Assembly (NCBI GenBank): GCA_009663005.1
Contig: CM018903.1
Span: 15,713,957-15,743,662 of the forward strand
Reading direction: 5' to 3'
Source of the DNA: Actinidia chinensis
Lineage: Eukaryota; Streptophyta; Magnoliopsida; Ericales; Actinidiaceae
DNA length: 29,706 nucleotides
Part shown: piece by piece, positions 10,003-19,622 of the stretch
Numbering within the stretch: position 1 is the first letter of the stretch
Layout: the number at the start of each line of letters is the position of its first letter
Program-made: the position numbers and the translations under genes
Notes under the pieces: generated by a model
Database searches by the model: none
Told to the model about the DNA's origin: nothing
The model's input: the letters and a program-made list of their open reading frames with translations, nothing else

Positions 10003-10086
10003 CAAAGAACAACAGCATCCAAATCTGTAGCCTATCGCTCGAACATCTACAGAAGAACAATTAAAATGAAAAGAAGATCTCCCTAA
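10003..10086 (+). CDS. Weak candidate third exon with stop codon
   Basis: An AG acceptor at 10001-10002 would join in phase 0 to 28 codons ending in TAA at 10084-10086; the peptide is basic (RSNIYRRTIKMKRRSP). The preceding intron (9893-10002) is 110 bases, GT-AG. Joined to the two exons above, this makes an 80-residue product. Three short exons that happen to join in frame can arise by chance, so this is only a lead. Confidence 0.2.
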   Translation, partial: QRTTASKSVAYRSNIYRRTIKMKRRSP

Positions 10087-11061
10087 CATACATTATATGA
10101 GCTGACGTGGCATATTTGACCTCGTAGCTACCACTTCAAATAAGTGCATAAAAAAGCAATCACCCTAACGTGGAGGAGCTAGCATCATGGTGTTTAACCC
10201 CTTAATGTTCCTCACTCGACCACCACTCGAGTTTTCAGGGTAGTAATGCATATTGTTAATAATAATAAAAAACATTGCCAATGTGTACATTTTTTGAATT
10301 TTGTGCTGAAATAGAACCACAACATCAAACTGATTTTTTTCCCCATTTCACCTAATTATCCAATCATAAAAGGCTCCCAAGTGAGATTCTAGAAGGGCAA
10401 GCCCTGAGACTAAACCTGCCAATCTCCCGGAGGTTCCATTTCATCTACGCCGGTTCGTCTTAGATCAATCCACGCGTCGCGTCCATGGCGTGCAAGCGAA
10501 AAGAAAACTACCCACAGAGGGAACCTTCGCCGACAAAAAAACAGGGAAGTGTTTGGGGTTGGCAACTGGCAAACCCCCCAAGCTATGGACCCCCCAAGTT
10601 ACCTGCTGTTGAACTCGGCAACTTAACCTCTGCCGATATGTCTAAAGATCACAGACCGTACGTCGCACTGGCAATGCCATGATGCGCCCACAAGACTTGC
10701 GGATCACGCACCTAGACCAACGGCAGAGTTCAAGGGGCAAACTGGTTTTGCTAGGAGCCCAGTGTTAATGCTCTCCGTTATTGTGTGGGTCCCCATCTTG
10801 TTCGTGAATCTATTTTGCTGTTTTTCCTCCCTTTCCCATCATTTTTCCGCTGTTATTTCATCAGCGGGCGGGATCGACCTCTCTTTAGCTAGCAGGACGT
10901 GGTTGATCTGAAGAAGGCAAACAGCCTTGAGAAGAGCTGAAGCATACAAGTCCCAAACTCCAGACCGCAACACGGTCGGCCAGTGGGCCGCCGAATCGCG
11001 ACCTGCAACGGACCAAGCTTCAGCACAAGCGTCCCATCTAAGCGTTCGCATGCGGCGGAGG
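10087..11061. other. No recognisable gene
   Basis: 10090-10380 is AT-rich intergenic-looking DNA. 10380-11060 is more GC-balanced and contains short open frames on both strands (for example + strand 10485-10682, 65 residues; minus strand 11183-10839, 114 residues), but none shows a motif I know. The base composition shift near 10380 suggests a separate inserted or duplicated piece, perhaps a degenerate element or gene fragment. Confidence 0.4.
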
Positions 11062-11070
11062 TATATATAA
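11062..11070 (+). promoter_or_regulatory. TATA-like element TATATATAA
   Basis: TATATATAA is embedded in a GC-rich context (GCGGCGGAGG upstream). Downstream, 11100-11405 is open on the + strand (107 residues counting from a GTG at 11082; the first ATG is at 11106), rich in Ser/Pro/Thr and without a domain I recognise. This could be a gene or LTR promoter remnant. The evidence is the motif and its setting only. Confidence 0.3.
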
Positions 11071-11812
11071 GCTAGTCGACTGTGCCTTGTTCGAGTAAGC
11101 TGGAGATGTATATGAGGGCAGCTCAACCGCACATCCGCCCTGCGTCTTTCGGAAGATGGCTCGCTTGTCTTAAGACGCCTCAAGACCCCACTTGCTCATC
11201 CTGCACTGCGTCGCCTGCCCCTCCAATCCAACTACCTACCCTGCCTCCCAATAACGATATGTCACCAATCGTCTCCCAGACGTCACAAAACGAGTATGGC
11301 AACCCCTACCTGTTGATGAGGGAAATGTCAACACCTGCGGTAGCGGAGGCTCGTCAGGGATCGCGGGGACGGTTTGATGGAGACCGAGCTGGGAAATCGG
11401 GGTGACCGATCTGAAAGCCGAAGTTTGAAACCTCATTTAAGAACATTCCTTTGAATGGCTTTTTTTCCCGCTTTCGAATCAGATTTTATTCTTGTTGATT
11501 TCTGTACACATTACTGTTTTGGACAAGATTTGAACTAACCAATACCGTGATTTTTGGTCCAATAGAAGAAAAGGATCTGACTATTTTCCTTTTCCATTTC
11601 TAATGCGCTTTGATCTCGGTTAAATCATCGTTTTTGCAACTTTATTTCTTGTCAAGGAAGATCTTCCCCCTTGAGTCATTACATTATGCTGATTCCAGTT
11701 CATCCAGATTCATAAGCACGCTTCCCATTCCTATGTGTGAGTTGCGCTGGACCCGCCCGTGTTTTGTAATAATGGTTGTTTGTGACCGGGTCCCACTCAG
11801 GTCAATGAAGCG

Positions 11813-12654
11813 TCATGATCCACGTTCATATGCTCCCACCTCGACAATGAAGCGTCGTTTGACTGGCTCTTGAGTCCTGTAGTCCCTTTCCGGTGCGTTT
11901 AAACGCGCATTAATTGAGTCTAATAACTCCGCCTGGTGGTAGGCACTTCGTTGCCTTTCGAGAGCCTTTAATACGGACCATAACCCTGGTTTGGTGAACA
12001 CTTCCAACATCATTTGAATAATATCCTCTTCCAGGATAGTCGTCTGCTCGGCAACAAATGTGTTTTGTCTTCTGCCTCTTGCTGCTTCCATTCTTAGAAA
12101 CCTCTGCACATTCTAGGGAATCAAGATTGCTGTTGTCCGTAAATTGTATCTTGGACTTGGTTGGATTGGCAGATGCTTCCGTGCCGGCCCATTTGTTTCT
12201 CAAAAGCGCTGTAGTTTGAAAGCTTCTTTCTGTTCCCAAAAGCTCTTTAGCTCACGCTTCAAACCTGTTCAGCCCGCACTAGTGGTTTGGTTGAGTTGGG
12301 CCTCTACATCACCTTCAATCAGCTTCACCGAATCCACGATGCCCCTTGTGGGCCCCATTGCCTTATCTTCGAGGCAACTATCCACAAGCTGCTGCGCTTC
12401 TTGTAAGTACTCGATGACCGAAGTGGTTCCATTATCATTCAGAATAGAAATGGCTGAAGCTCGTTTTCGGGTGTTGCCCTGTATTTCCGAGTTTGTGATT
12501 GTACTTTTGAAGTTTTGTTGTATCTAATAGCCTCTTCTTGTATGAAATAAAAATGCGGATCTATTCGCTGTCTAGCGCTTTGAGCCTTTGCAAAATGGAA
12601 TCGGACATCAATTAACGAAAAATACCATGGAACGAGCTCACCTATCTTCTCCAT
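11813..12654 (-). pseudogene. Unrecognised minus-strand coding-like region, broken
   Basis: Three minus-strand open pieces follow one another in the same direction: 12654-12439 (starting MEKIGELVPWYFSL), an ATG-less stretch at about 12500-12270 that reads NGTTSVIEYLQEAQQLV, CLEDKAMGPTRGIVDSV and KLIEGDVEAQLNQ, and 12109-11813 (MQRFLRMEAARGRRQ, then ILEEDIIQMMLEVF). The predicted peptides are rich in charged and helical residues with ordinary amino acid composition, unlike the opposite-strand frames. They look like one protein split by about two frameshifts. I do not recognise the family; retrotransposon gag/antisense ORF or a host gene fragment are both possible. The 127-residue + strand frame over 12144-12527 is taken as its shadow. 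Confidence 0.35.
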
Positions 12655-12713
12655 TTTGAGTTTTCGCTTAAATTAAATGGATGAAAACCAAACCAGTTCG
12701 TGCTTCTTACGAA

Positions 12714-15700
12714 CTCGGCTAACCCCTTCTCACCTGTACTTGTAAAATCTCATGCGACAAGCCGGAACCTCTTAATTTCGACGACCAACTTTCCCTTGGA
12801 TTTTTTACCAAGTGTAACCGATTAAACAAGTGAGGCAGTTTCGGGCTTCATACCAGCTCTACTAACCCCTTATCGCATTTTAATCGACTTAACTTGAATA
12901 TTTCTACTAATTGCACTGGATTAAACAGTGAAGGAGTTCGGAGCTTCAACCAGCTCGGCTAACCCCTCTTGCTTTTTAATCAAGTCACTTGTAAAATGAC
13001 TGGGACAAGCTCGGACCCCGCCCGCGTTCGAGTTCGGCTAACTTTCTATCACTTTTTCTACCAGTGCACTGGATAAAGTCAAGTGAGCAGGTCGGAATGC
13101 TTCAGGCCCACTTGGCTAACGGCCTTATTCTAACCCGTTCTTCTCGCTTTTAATCAGTTAACTTGTAAAAATTACATTCGACAAGCTCGGACAACCCTCG
13201 TCGTTTAGCTACTTTCCCTTGGATTTTTATACCAAGTGCAACGAGATTAAAGCAGTGAAGACAGTTCGGGGCTTCAAACAGGTCGGCTAATCCCTTCTCT
13301 TCGCTCATGCTCGAGTTTTAATCGAGTTAACTTGTAAAAATTAGCATTGGACAACTCGAACCCTCAATCGGGTTCGTGTAGCTTTTTCTGGATTTGTCTA
13401 TTCTACAAGTGCACTAGAATTAAAGCCATTGAGGCAGTCGGAGCTAAAAACAGCTCGGCTAACCGCCTTCTCGCTTTCAATCAAGTTAACTTGTAAAAAA
13501 AATTGCATGGGATGAGCTCGGAACCCTCATTGGAGTTCGGTAGCTTTCCTTTGAATATTTTCTACTACTAGTGCAACTGATTAAAGCAGTGAAGGTAGTT
13601 CGGAGCGTCGTCCAGCTCGGCTAACCCTTCTTGCTTTTTAATCAAGTTAACTTGTCAAAATTAATATTGGACAAGCTCGGAACCCTCGTTCGAGTTCGGC
13701 TAGCTTTCCCCTATCGATTTTGCGACAAGGGCAACTGGGATTACAGCCAGTGAAGGCAGTTCAGAGTTCAAACTAGTCGGCCTAAATCCTTCTCGCGTTT
13801 TGGTTCGCGTTAACTTGTAAACATTACATTAGAACAAGCTCGGAAAACCCTCCTTCGAGTTCGGGTACTTTCCCGTGTATTTTTCTAACCAAGTTACGGA
13901 TTAAGGCTAGTGAAGGCAGTTCGGAGTTTCAAACTAACTCGGCTAATCTCCCTTCTTGCGTTTAATTATTTAACTTTAAAAAATTAATTGGAACAATCTG
14001 GGAACCCTCGTTCGAGTTTCGTCAGCTTTCCTATCTATTTTTCCACCAAGTGCAACTGGAAAAGCAAGCAGGGCAGTTCGGAGCTTCAAACCAGTTTCGC
14101 TTAACCCCTTCTCCCCCTTCTCGCCTTTTAATCGAGTCAACTTGTAAAATACATTAACACTCTAACCCCTCGTCGAGCTCGGCTAGCTTTCCTATCGATT
14201 TTTCCTCAGTGCAACTGGATTAAAGCATGCGAAGGCATTCGGAGCTTCAAACCATTCGGCTAACCCCTTTTCGCATTTAACATCGAGTCAACTTGTAAAA
14301 AATTATTTAGACAAGCTCGGAACCCTCGTTCACGATTTAGCTATCTTTCCCTTGGATTTTTTCTACCTTGCCACTCGATTAAGCAAGTGAGGGCAGGTCG
14401 GGCTTCAAACAGGTCCGCTAATCCCCTTCTCTCGCGTTTTAATCGAGTTAGAAACACATATTTTAAAAAATTACAATTGGACAAGTCTCGTAACACCCTC
14501 ATCGAGTCGGGTAGCTTTTTCTTGGATTTTTCTCTATTTTTCTACCAAGTTCCCTAGATTAAAAGCCTTTAATGCATTCTAGCCTACAAAAACAGCTTCG
14601 GCTAACCCCTTCTTCGCATTTCATCAAGTTAACTTGTAAAAAATTGCATTGGATAGCTCGAAAAACCCTCATTGGAGTTCGGTAGCTTTCGCTTTGAATG
14701 TTTCTACTATGCAACGGATTAAAGCAGTGAAGGTAGTTCGGATCTTCGTACCATCTTCGGCTAAAAAACCAACCCCTCTGCTTTTTACAATCAAGTTAAC
14801 GTTGTAAAAATTATATGGACCAGCTCAGGAACCCCCTCGTTCGAGTTCGCGACTTTCCTATCGTTTTTTTTTTCCCTACCAAGGTGCACTGGATAAAGCC
14901 AGTTGAAGCAGTTCAGAGCTTCAACTAGGTCCGTCGAAACCCTTCTCGCATTTTAATCGAGTTAACTTGTAAAAAGTATCTTAGACAAGCTCGAACCCTC
15001 GTTCGAGTTCGGCTAGCTTTCTTATCGATTTTTCTACCGAGTTCACTGATCAAAAGTCCAAGCGAGGCAGTTCGGAGCTTCAACCAGTTCGGCTAAACCC
15101 CTTCCTCATTTTAATAGCGTCAACTTGTAAAAAATTACATTGATAAGCTCAAGCTCGTGAACCCTCGGTCGAGTTCGGCCAGCTTTCCTATGATTTTTCT
15201 ACCAAGTGCAACGGATTAAAGCCAGTGAAGGCAATTCGGGAGCTCCACTAGCTCGGCTAACCCCTTCTCGCATTTTAACCGTTAACTTGTAAAAAGTACA
15301 TTAGACAAGCTCGGAACCCTCGTTCGAGTTCGGCTAGATTTCGTATCGATTTTTCTACCGGGTGCAACTGGATAAAGTCATCGAAGGCAGTTTCGTAGCT
15401 CTTCAAAACCAGTTCGGCTACCCCTTCTCGTAAAACATTTTAATCGAGTCAACTTGTAAAAATTAGATGAGACAAGCGTCGGACCCTTTTTCGAGTTCGG
15501 CTAGCTTTTTTCCTGGATTTGTCTACCAAGTGCAACCTGGATTAAAGCCAGTGAAGGCAGTTCGGAGCTTCAACTAGTTTGGCTACCTTCTCACATTTAT
15601 CGAGTAATTGTAAAAAATTACATATACAAGCTCGAAACCCTCGTTCGAGTTCGGCTAGCTTTTTTTTCCCTATCGTTTTTTCCACAAAGTGCAACTGATT

Positions 15701-17106
15701 AAGCGAAGCCGAAGGCAGTTCGAGCTTCAACCATTCGTCTAACCCTTTTTCGCATTTTAATAATCGGTCAACTTGTAAAAAATTATATTGACAAGCTCGG
15801 ACCCTCGTCGAGTTCGTCTAGCTTTTCCCTTGGATTTTTCTACCAATCAACTGGATTAAAGCCATTGAAGCAGTTCCGACTTCAAACAGTTTGGCTAACC
15901 TTCTCACATTTAATCGAGTTACCTTGTAACAATTACATTAGACAAGCCTCGAATATCGTACCCTCCGTTCGAGTTCGGCTAGCTTTCCTATCGATTTTTT
16001 CTAACCAGTGCAACTGGATTAAAGTCAAGTGACGGTAGTTCGGAGGTCACACCAGTTGGCTAACCCCTTCTCCGCTGTTTTAAATCGAGTTAACTTTTAA
16101 AATTATATTCGACAGCTCGGAACTCTCCGTTCGGTTCGGCTAGCTTTCCTATCGATTTTTCTACCAAGTGCACTGGATTAAAGCAAGTGAAGGCAATTCG
16201 GAGCTTCAACCGTTCGGCTAACCCCTTCTCGCATTTTATCGAGTTAACAACTTGTAAAAAATTACATTGGACAAGTCGGACCCTCGTTTCTAGTTCCGAG
16301 CTTTCTATCGATTTTTTCCACCAAGTGCAACGGATTAAAGCAACGAAGAGGCAGTTCGGTACTCAACCAGTCGGCTAACCCCTTTTTCGCCGCATTTTTA
16401 ATCGAGTCAACTTGTAAAAAATTGTATTAGACAAGCTCGGAACCCTCGTTCGAGTTTAGCTAGCTTATCGCCTTGATTTTTCTACCACGTGCAACTCGAT
16501 TAAACAAGTGAAGGCATCGGAGCTTCACAACAGGTTCGCTAATCCCGTCTCGCGTTTTAATCGAGTTAACTTTTGAAAGTACATTGGACAAGCGCGGAAC
16601 CCACCCCAATCAGTTCGGTAGCTTTTTCTTGATTTTTCTACCAAAGTCACGAGATGAAAGCAGTGAAGGCAGTTCGGTGCTACAAAACAGCTCGCTAACC
16701 GCCCTTCTCGCATTTCAGCAAGTTAACTTTTAAAAATGCATTGGATAAGCTCCGCAGCAAACCCTCATTGGAAAGTTCGGGTACGTTCCTTGAAGATTTC
16801 TAACAATGCAACTGGATTAAACCAGTGAGGTAGTTCGAGCTTCGTACCATCTTCGCTAAACCTTCTTGCTTTTTCTCAGTTACTTGTAAAAAATTAGATG
16901 ACAAGCTCGGACCCTCGTTCGAGTTCGCTACCTTTCCTATCAACTTTTTCTCTACCAGTGCAACTGGATTAAGTAAGCTGAATGCCGTCGGACTTCAGAC
17001 CAGCTTGGCTAACTCCTTCTCGCGTTCTTAATCGAGTTAACTTGTAAAAAATTATATTGGACAAGCTCGGAACCCTCGTTCGAGTTCGGCTAGCTTTCCT
17101 ATCGAT
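12714..17106 (+). repeat. Satellite array, monomer about 162 bp, about 27 copies, running into the assembly gap
   Basis: The same word order repeats throughout: CTCGGCTAACCCCTTCTCGC, TTAATCGAGTTAACTTGTAA, GGACAAGCTCGGAACCCTCG, TTCGAGTTCGGCTAGCTTTC, TCTACCAAGTGCAACTGGAT, TAAAGCCAGTGAAGGCAG, TTCGGAGCTTCAAACCAG. The distance between successive GACAAGCTCGG words from 14315 to 17070 gives 17 steps averaging 162 bp. Copies differ by many single-base deletions and insertions and by a smaller set of shared diagnostic substitutions. Open frames inside the array (for example near 15542-15730, 16187-16378, 16525-16713) are by-products of the repeat. Length and AT/GC periodicity are in the nucleosome-sized class typical of plant centromeric or heterochromatic satellites. 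The array is cut by the N-gap, so true length is unknown. Confidence 0.95.
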
Positions 17107-17206
17107 NNNNNNNNNNNNNNNNNNNNNNNNNNNNNNNNNNNNNNNNNNNNNNNNNNNNNNNNNNNNNNNNNNNNNNNNNNNNNNNNNNNNNNNNNNNNNN
17201 NNNNNN
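17107..17206. other. Assembly gap of exactly 100 N
   Basis: One hundred Ns is the usual placeholder for a gap of unknown size. It falls inside the satellite on the left, while the right edge is non-satellite DNA. The open frame that spans the Ns (17057-17239) is not real. Confidence 0.99.
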
Positions 17207-17216
17207 AGGGCGAATT

Positions 17217-17223
17217 CTGTCTC

Positions 17224-17233
<10 letters not shown>
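17217..17233. repeat. Inverted repeat CTGTCTC-AAG-GAGACAG
   Basis: A perfect 7 bp stem with a 3-base loop, 11 bases from the gap edge. It overlaps the purine-rich tract that may precede an LTR at 17234, so it may have no function of its own. Confidence 0.6.
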
Positions 17234-17257
<24 letters not shown>

Positions 17258-17292
17258 GTTTGTTATTTTTTATTATTTTTTATTAAAGTTTG

Positions 17293-17341
<49 letters not shown>

Positions 17342-17400
17342 GGTTTAAACGAAATAAACACGATTAGGGTGGTCAGGGTATTACAAAACAACTGTCATGA
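17222..17400 (+). repeat. Possible copia-type polypurine tract and LTR start
   Basis: TCTCAAGGAGACAG (about 17220-17233) resembles the CAAGGGGGAGA-type polypurine tract seen before the 3' LTR of plant Ty1/copia elements. It is followed at 17234 by TGTTGAACGC, which has the TGTTG start expected for such an LTR. A TATA-like CTTATAAATT follows at about 17310-17320. The right end of the LTR is not clear; there is a possible end near the ACAACTGTCA at about 17387-17396. No matching second LTR is visible in the window. Confidence 0.3.
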
Positions 17401-17657
17401 TTGGCATCTAAAATAACCAACTTGAACAAACAATCGGTATTGAAGATATGAGCTTTAGCTAGGTCAACATGACAACAATCTTGGTAGGGACCCGTTATTT
17501 TATAAATACTATCACGTTTCGATGAAACAGACAACCAAAATGATGAGCTTCAAACAAATCATAGATAAGATCTAAATAATCCAAACTAGGGAGAGGCTAT
17601 CCTAATTGAGTAAAAGGTTTACATGGGTCTATAAGCCTGAAGCCAGCCCTAGCTAAA

Positions 17658-17864
17658 TCAAGGCTTGCACACCATCAAACCAGTTGTTCTGTACTTATCA
17701 GCCACTCCAACCTTGCATGATTGGCAGTCAAAGCCCAAAATGTTAGGGTGGTTGTCCCATGCGGGCAGTCAGGGTTTGTATATGTTGAGTTGGCTGTGGT
17801 GGTCCAGTTGGTAGGGCTAAAGTAGGAGAAGTTGCAGTCGTCTGATGGCTTACAGCAACCAGGA
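17658..17864 (-). pseudogene. Tetraspanin exon remnant (large extracellular loop)
   Basis: Read on the minus strand from an AG acceptor at 17865-17866, the sequence codes PGCCKPSDDCNFSYFSPTNW, followed by NPDCP and then, after a one-base loss near 17760, WDNHPNILGFDCQSCKVGV. GCCK, the spaced cysteines and DCQSCK are the hallmark of the second extracellular loop of plant tetraspanins, which are four-pass membrane proteins acting in plasma membrane domains. The cysteine expected in the LCF motif is glycine here (codon at 17732-17734), and the reading stops at 17658-17660 before the fourth membrane segment. Exon 1 with the first three membrane segments is not found nearby. I read it as a truncated gene fragment or pseudogene; it could also be a mis-assembled piece of a real gene. 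Confidence 0.75.
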
Positions 17865-18374
17865 CTGAACAGTGTGAACCAAACAATTATCAGTAGCAAT
17901 AGGATAGATGCTCTTGAAAATGATTTTGGTACGACATATTAAAAATTGTGAGGCAGTGACAAAAGATTTGTTCCAAATGACAGGATGATAAAACCATGAT
18001 AGGATGTATAGAATTTTGTTCACAAATTTTATTTGTGTCGTATTCATTTTAGCTATAACCGATCAATCAATTCCAGTGAACTTAACAATATTAGAGTGAA
18101 ATCTTAACCTAATACAATGTGGAAAATGGTGCATATAATCCTGTTTTTAATTATTCTTCTTGGAAATTAGGCAAGCTTTATTATTGAAACCATAGTCTCT
18201 TTGTTCCAACCTCCCTAGCTAGCTCCCAACCACCTGATGTTGCAATGATTTTGTTTTTTCAGAAAACAAAAATCATGAAATCCAAAAAAGTGAGAAAAAG
18301 TAATTTGTATATTTGGTTGGTTGAAATCAAAGCAAAGAAAAGAAAAAAGTTAATGAATCTACTAATAGTTTAGA
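17865..18374. other. AT-rich DNA, possible intron side of the tetraspanin remnant; no gene
   Basis: The stretch next to the exon (17865-18060) is T-rich on the minus strand and ends in CACTGTTCAG, consistent with the 3' end of an intron. Beyond that, 18060-18374 is AT-rich with poly-T and A/G runs and shows no open frame or RNA signal. Confidence 0.4.
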
Positions 18375-19622
18375 TTTTTTTTTTAATTTTCTTTAATAAA
18401 TCCGTGATCAAAATACAACTCTCATAACTTAATTTTCATCTGTATATGTACTAGAGAGAGAACAATGCGATGGAGATACGGATACTAAATTGACATAAAT
18501 ACATTGAAAACTCATTGCTTCGGATCTCATTTTGTCCTCCCACCTCAAACTGGGTGAATGTATTAACTTTTTGATTGATTTGTTTACTTTCAATGAATTC
18601 CACAACTTTATAAAATTAATAAATATAGGGGGTATAATGTTCACCCAAGTTAAGAAAATTGTTAATGCGGATGAATATTATTTATCAATTACATGATGAG
18701 TAATTTTTACGGACCGAAATAGCCCAAATACATTTACCCTAGTTACATTTAACTCTATTGATGACAAGCGCTTGGTATTAAATTGCTGAAGAGTGATATT
18801 ACCCAATCACAGTCATTTCTTACAACCGGTACTACCTAATTTTGGTCCACAACTTAGTATTGTTCACCTTTTGTTGAGCAACTTTTCTCCGCCTCCTTTT
18901 TTTTATCAGCAAATAACTTTAATTATTAATGAAAAGACAGTTAAGTCCAAGTACAAAAGTAGCAAATTACATCAATAAATTAATTGCTAGGACTGTGTAG
19001 TTAAAAAATTCATTTTGTTATTCAACATTTGAATACGATATTAAATCCGGCGATGCCATTTTGCAAGTGACAATTGGAAATAATGCAAGTTCATTATTAT
19101 TTTAGTAACAGAAGTTAATAAATCAAGGGCAAAGGCACTTTAACCTAAAAATTGGTGTCTTCTCGTGTTGGTTTTTGACTCTTAAATATTTATTTTATTT
19201 TTATATATTTTCATACTGAAACCATTAATTAAAGATCGAGGTGAATAAATTAGGGTAGTTAATTGGGCTATAGTCCTATTTAGAAGACTTTTTCTTTATA
19301 GATAAATCATATCATTATAAACCGTTTAAGTCCCGAAAAAACATACCCTATGAGTAACTCGCTAGTAAAAATTCGGACTTTGTATTCAGGGTCGCTTCTT
19401 TAGGCAAAAACGACACATCTTTGTCACTTGAGTTCTCTTAGAGCATCTCTAGCAGCTTTCTAACATTTGACTCTCTACTTTATTCAATTTCGAATTTAGA
19501 AAGTTATATTTTTTTTACTCAATCCAATAACATCCCCCTTTTTAATCTACAATCATTAAAAAACATGTTCAAATTATTTTTTTAAATGATTCACATAATT
19601 TAAAGTTGAATTTCAACAACAA
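18375..19622. repeat. Tandem duplication, copy 1 (1248 bp)
   Basis: The unit starts with a T-run and AATTTT (18375-18390) and is followed directly by a second copy at 19623. Landmarks are shared in the same order: AATTTTCATCTGTATATGTA (18431 and 19679), CACCTCAAACTGGGTGAATG, the AAATATAGGGGGTATAATGT segment, GACAAGCGCTTGG, and AGAGCATCTCTAGCAGC near the right side. No coding content is recognised; the frames here (18644-18429 minus, 18793-18978 plus) are short and AT-driven. The AGAGCATCTCTAGCAGC word (about 19440) resembles the end motif of common plant MITEs, but no paired terminus is seen. Confidence 0.9.

Noticed and set aside
12144..12527. 127-residue plus-strand open frame
   Set aside because: Composition is rich in Ser/Cys/Phe, and the opposite strand reads as more natural protein; probably a shadow.
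15542..16713. Open frames of about 62 residues in the satellite
   Set aside because: They recur with the monomer and carry no protein pattern; they are repeat by-products.
12714..17106. CRISPR-like array
   Set aside because: The repeats are 162 bp, contiguous, without unique spacers; this is a eukaryotic satellite.
12714..17106. tRNA-like B-box (GTTCGAGTTC) inside each satellite monomer, suggesting a tRNA-derived SINE
   Set aside because: The spacing of the final C is wrong, and no A-box or cloverleaf can be drawn around it.
12714..17106. CENP-B-box-like motif in the satellite
   Set aside because: TTCG words occur, but the rest of the 17 bp consensus does not fit.
17057..17239. Open frame across the gap
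   Set aside because: It is made mostly of undetermined residues from the 100 N.
18429..18978. Open frames in the 1.25 kb duplicated unit
   Set aside because: They are short, AT-driven, and not preserved as frames in the second copy because of small indels.
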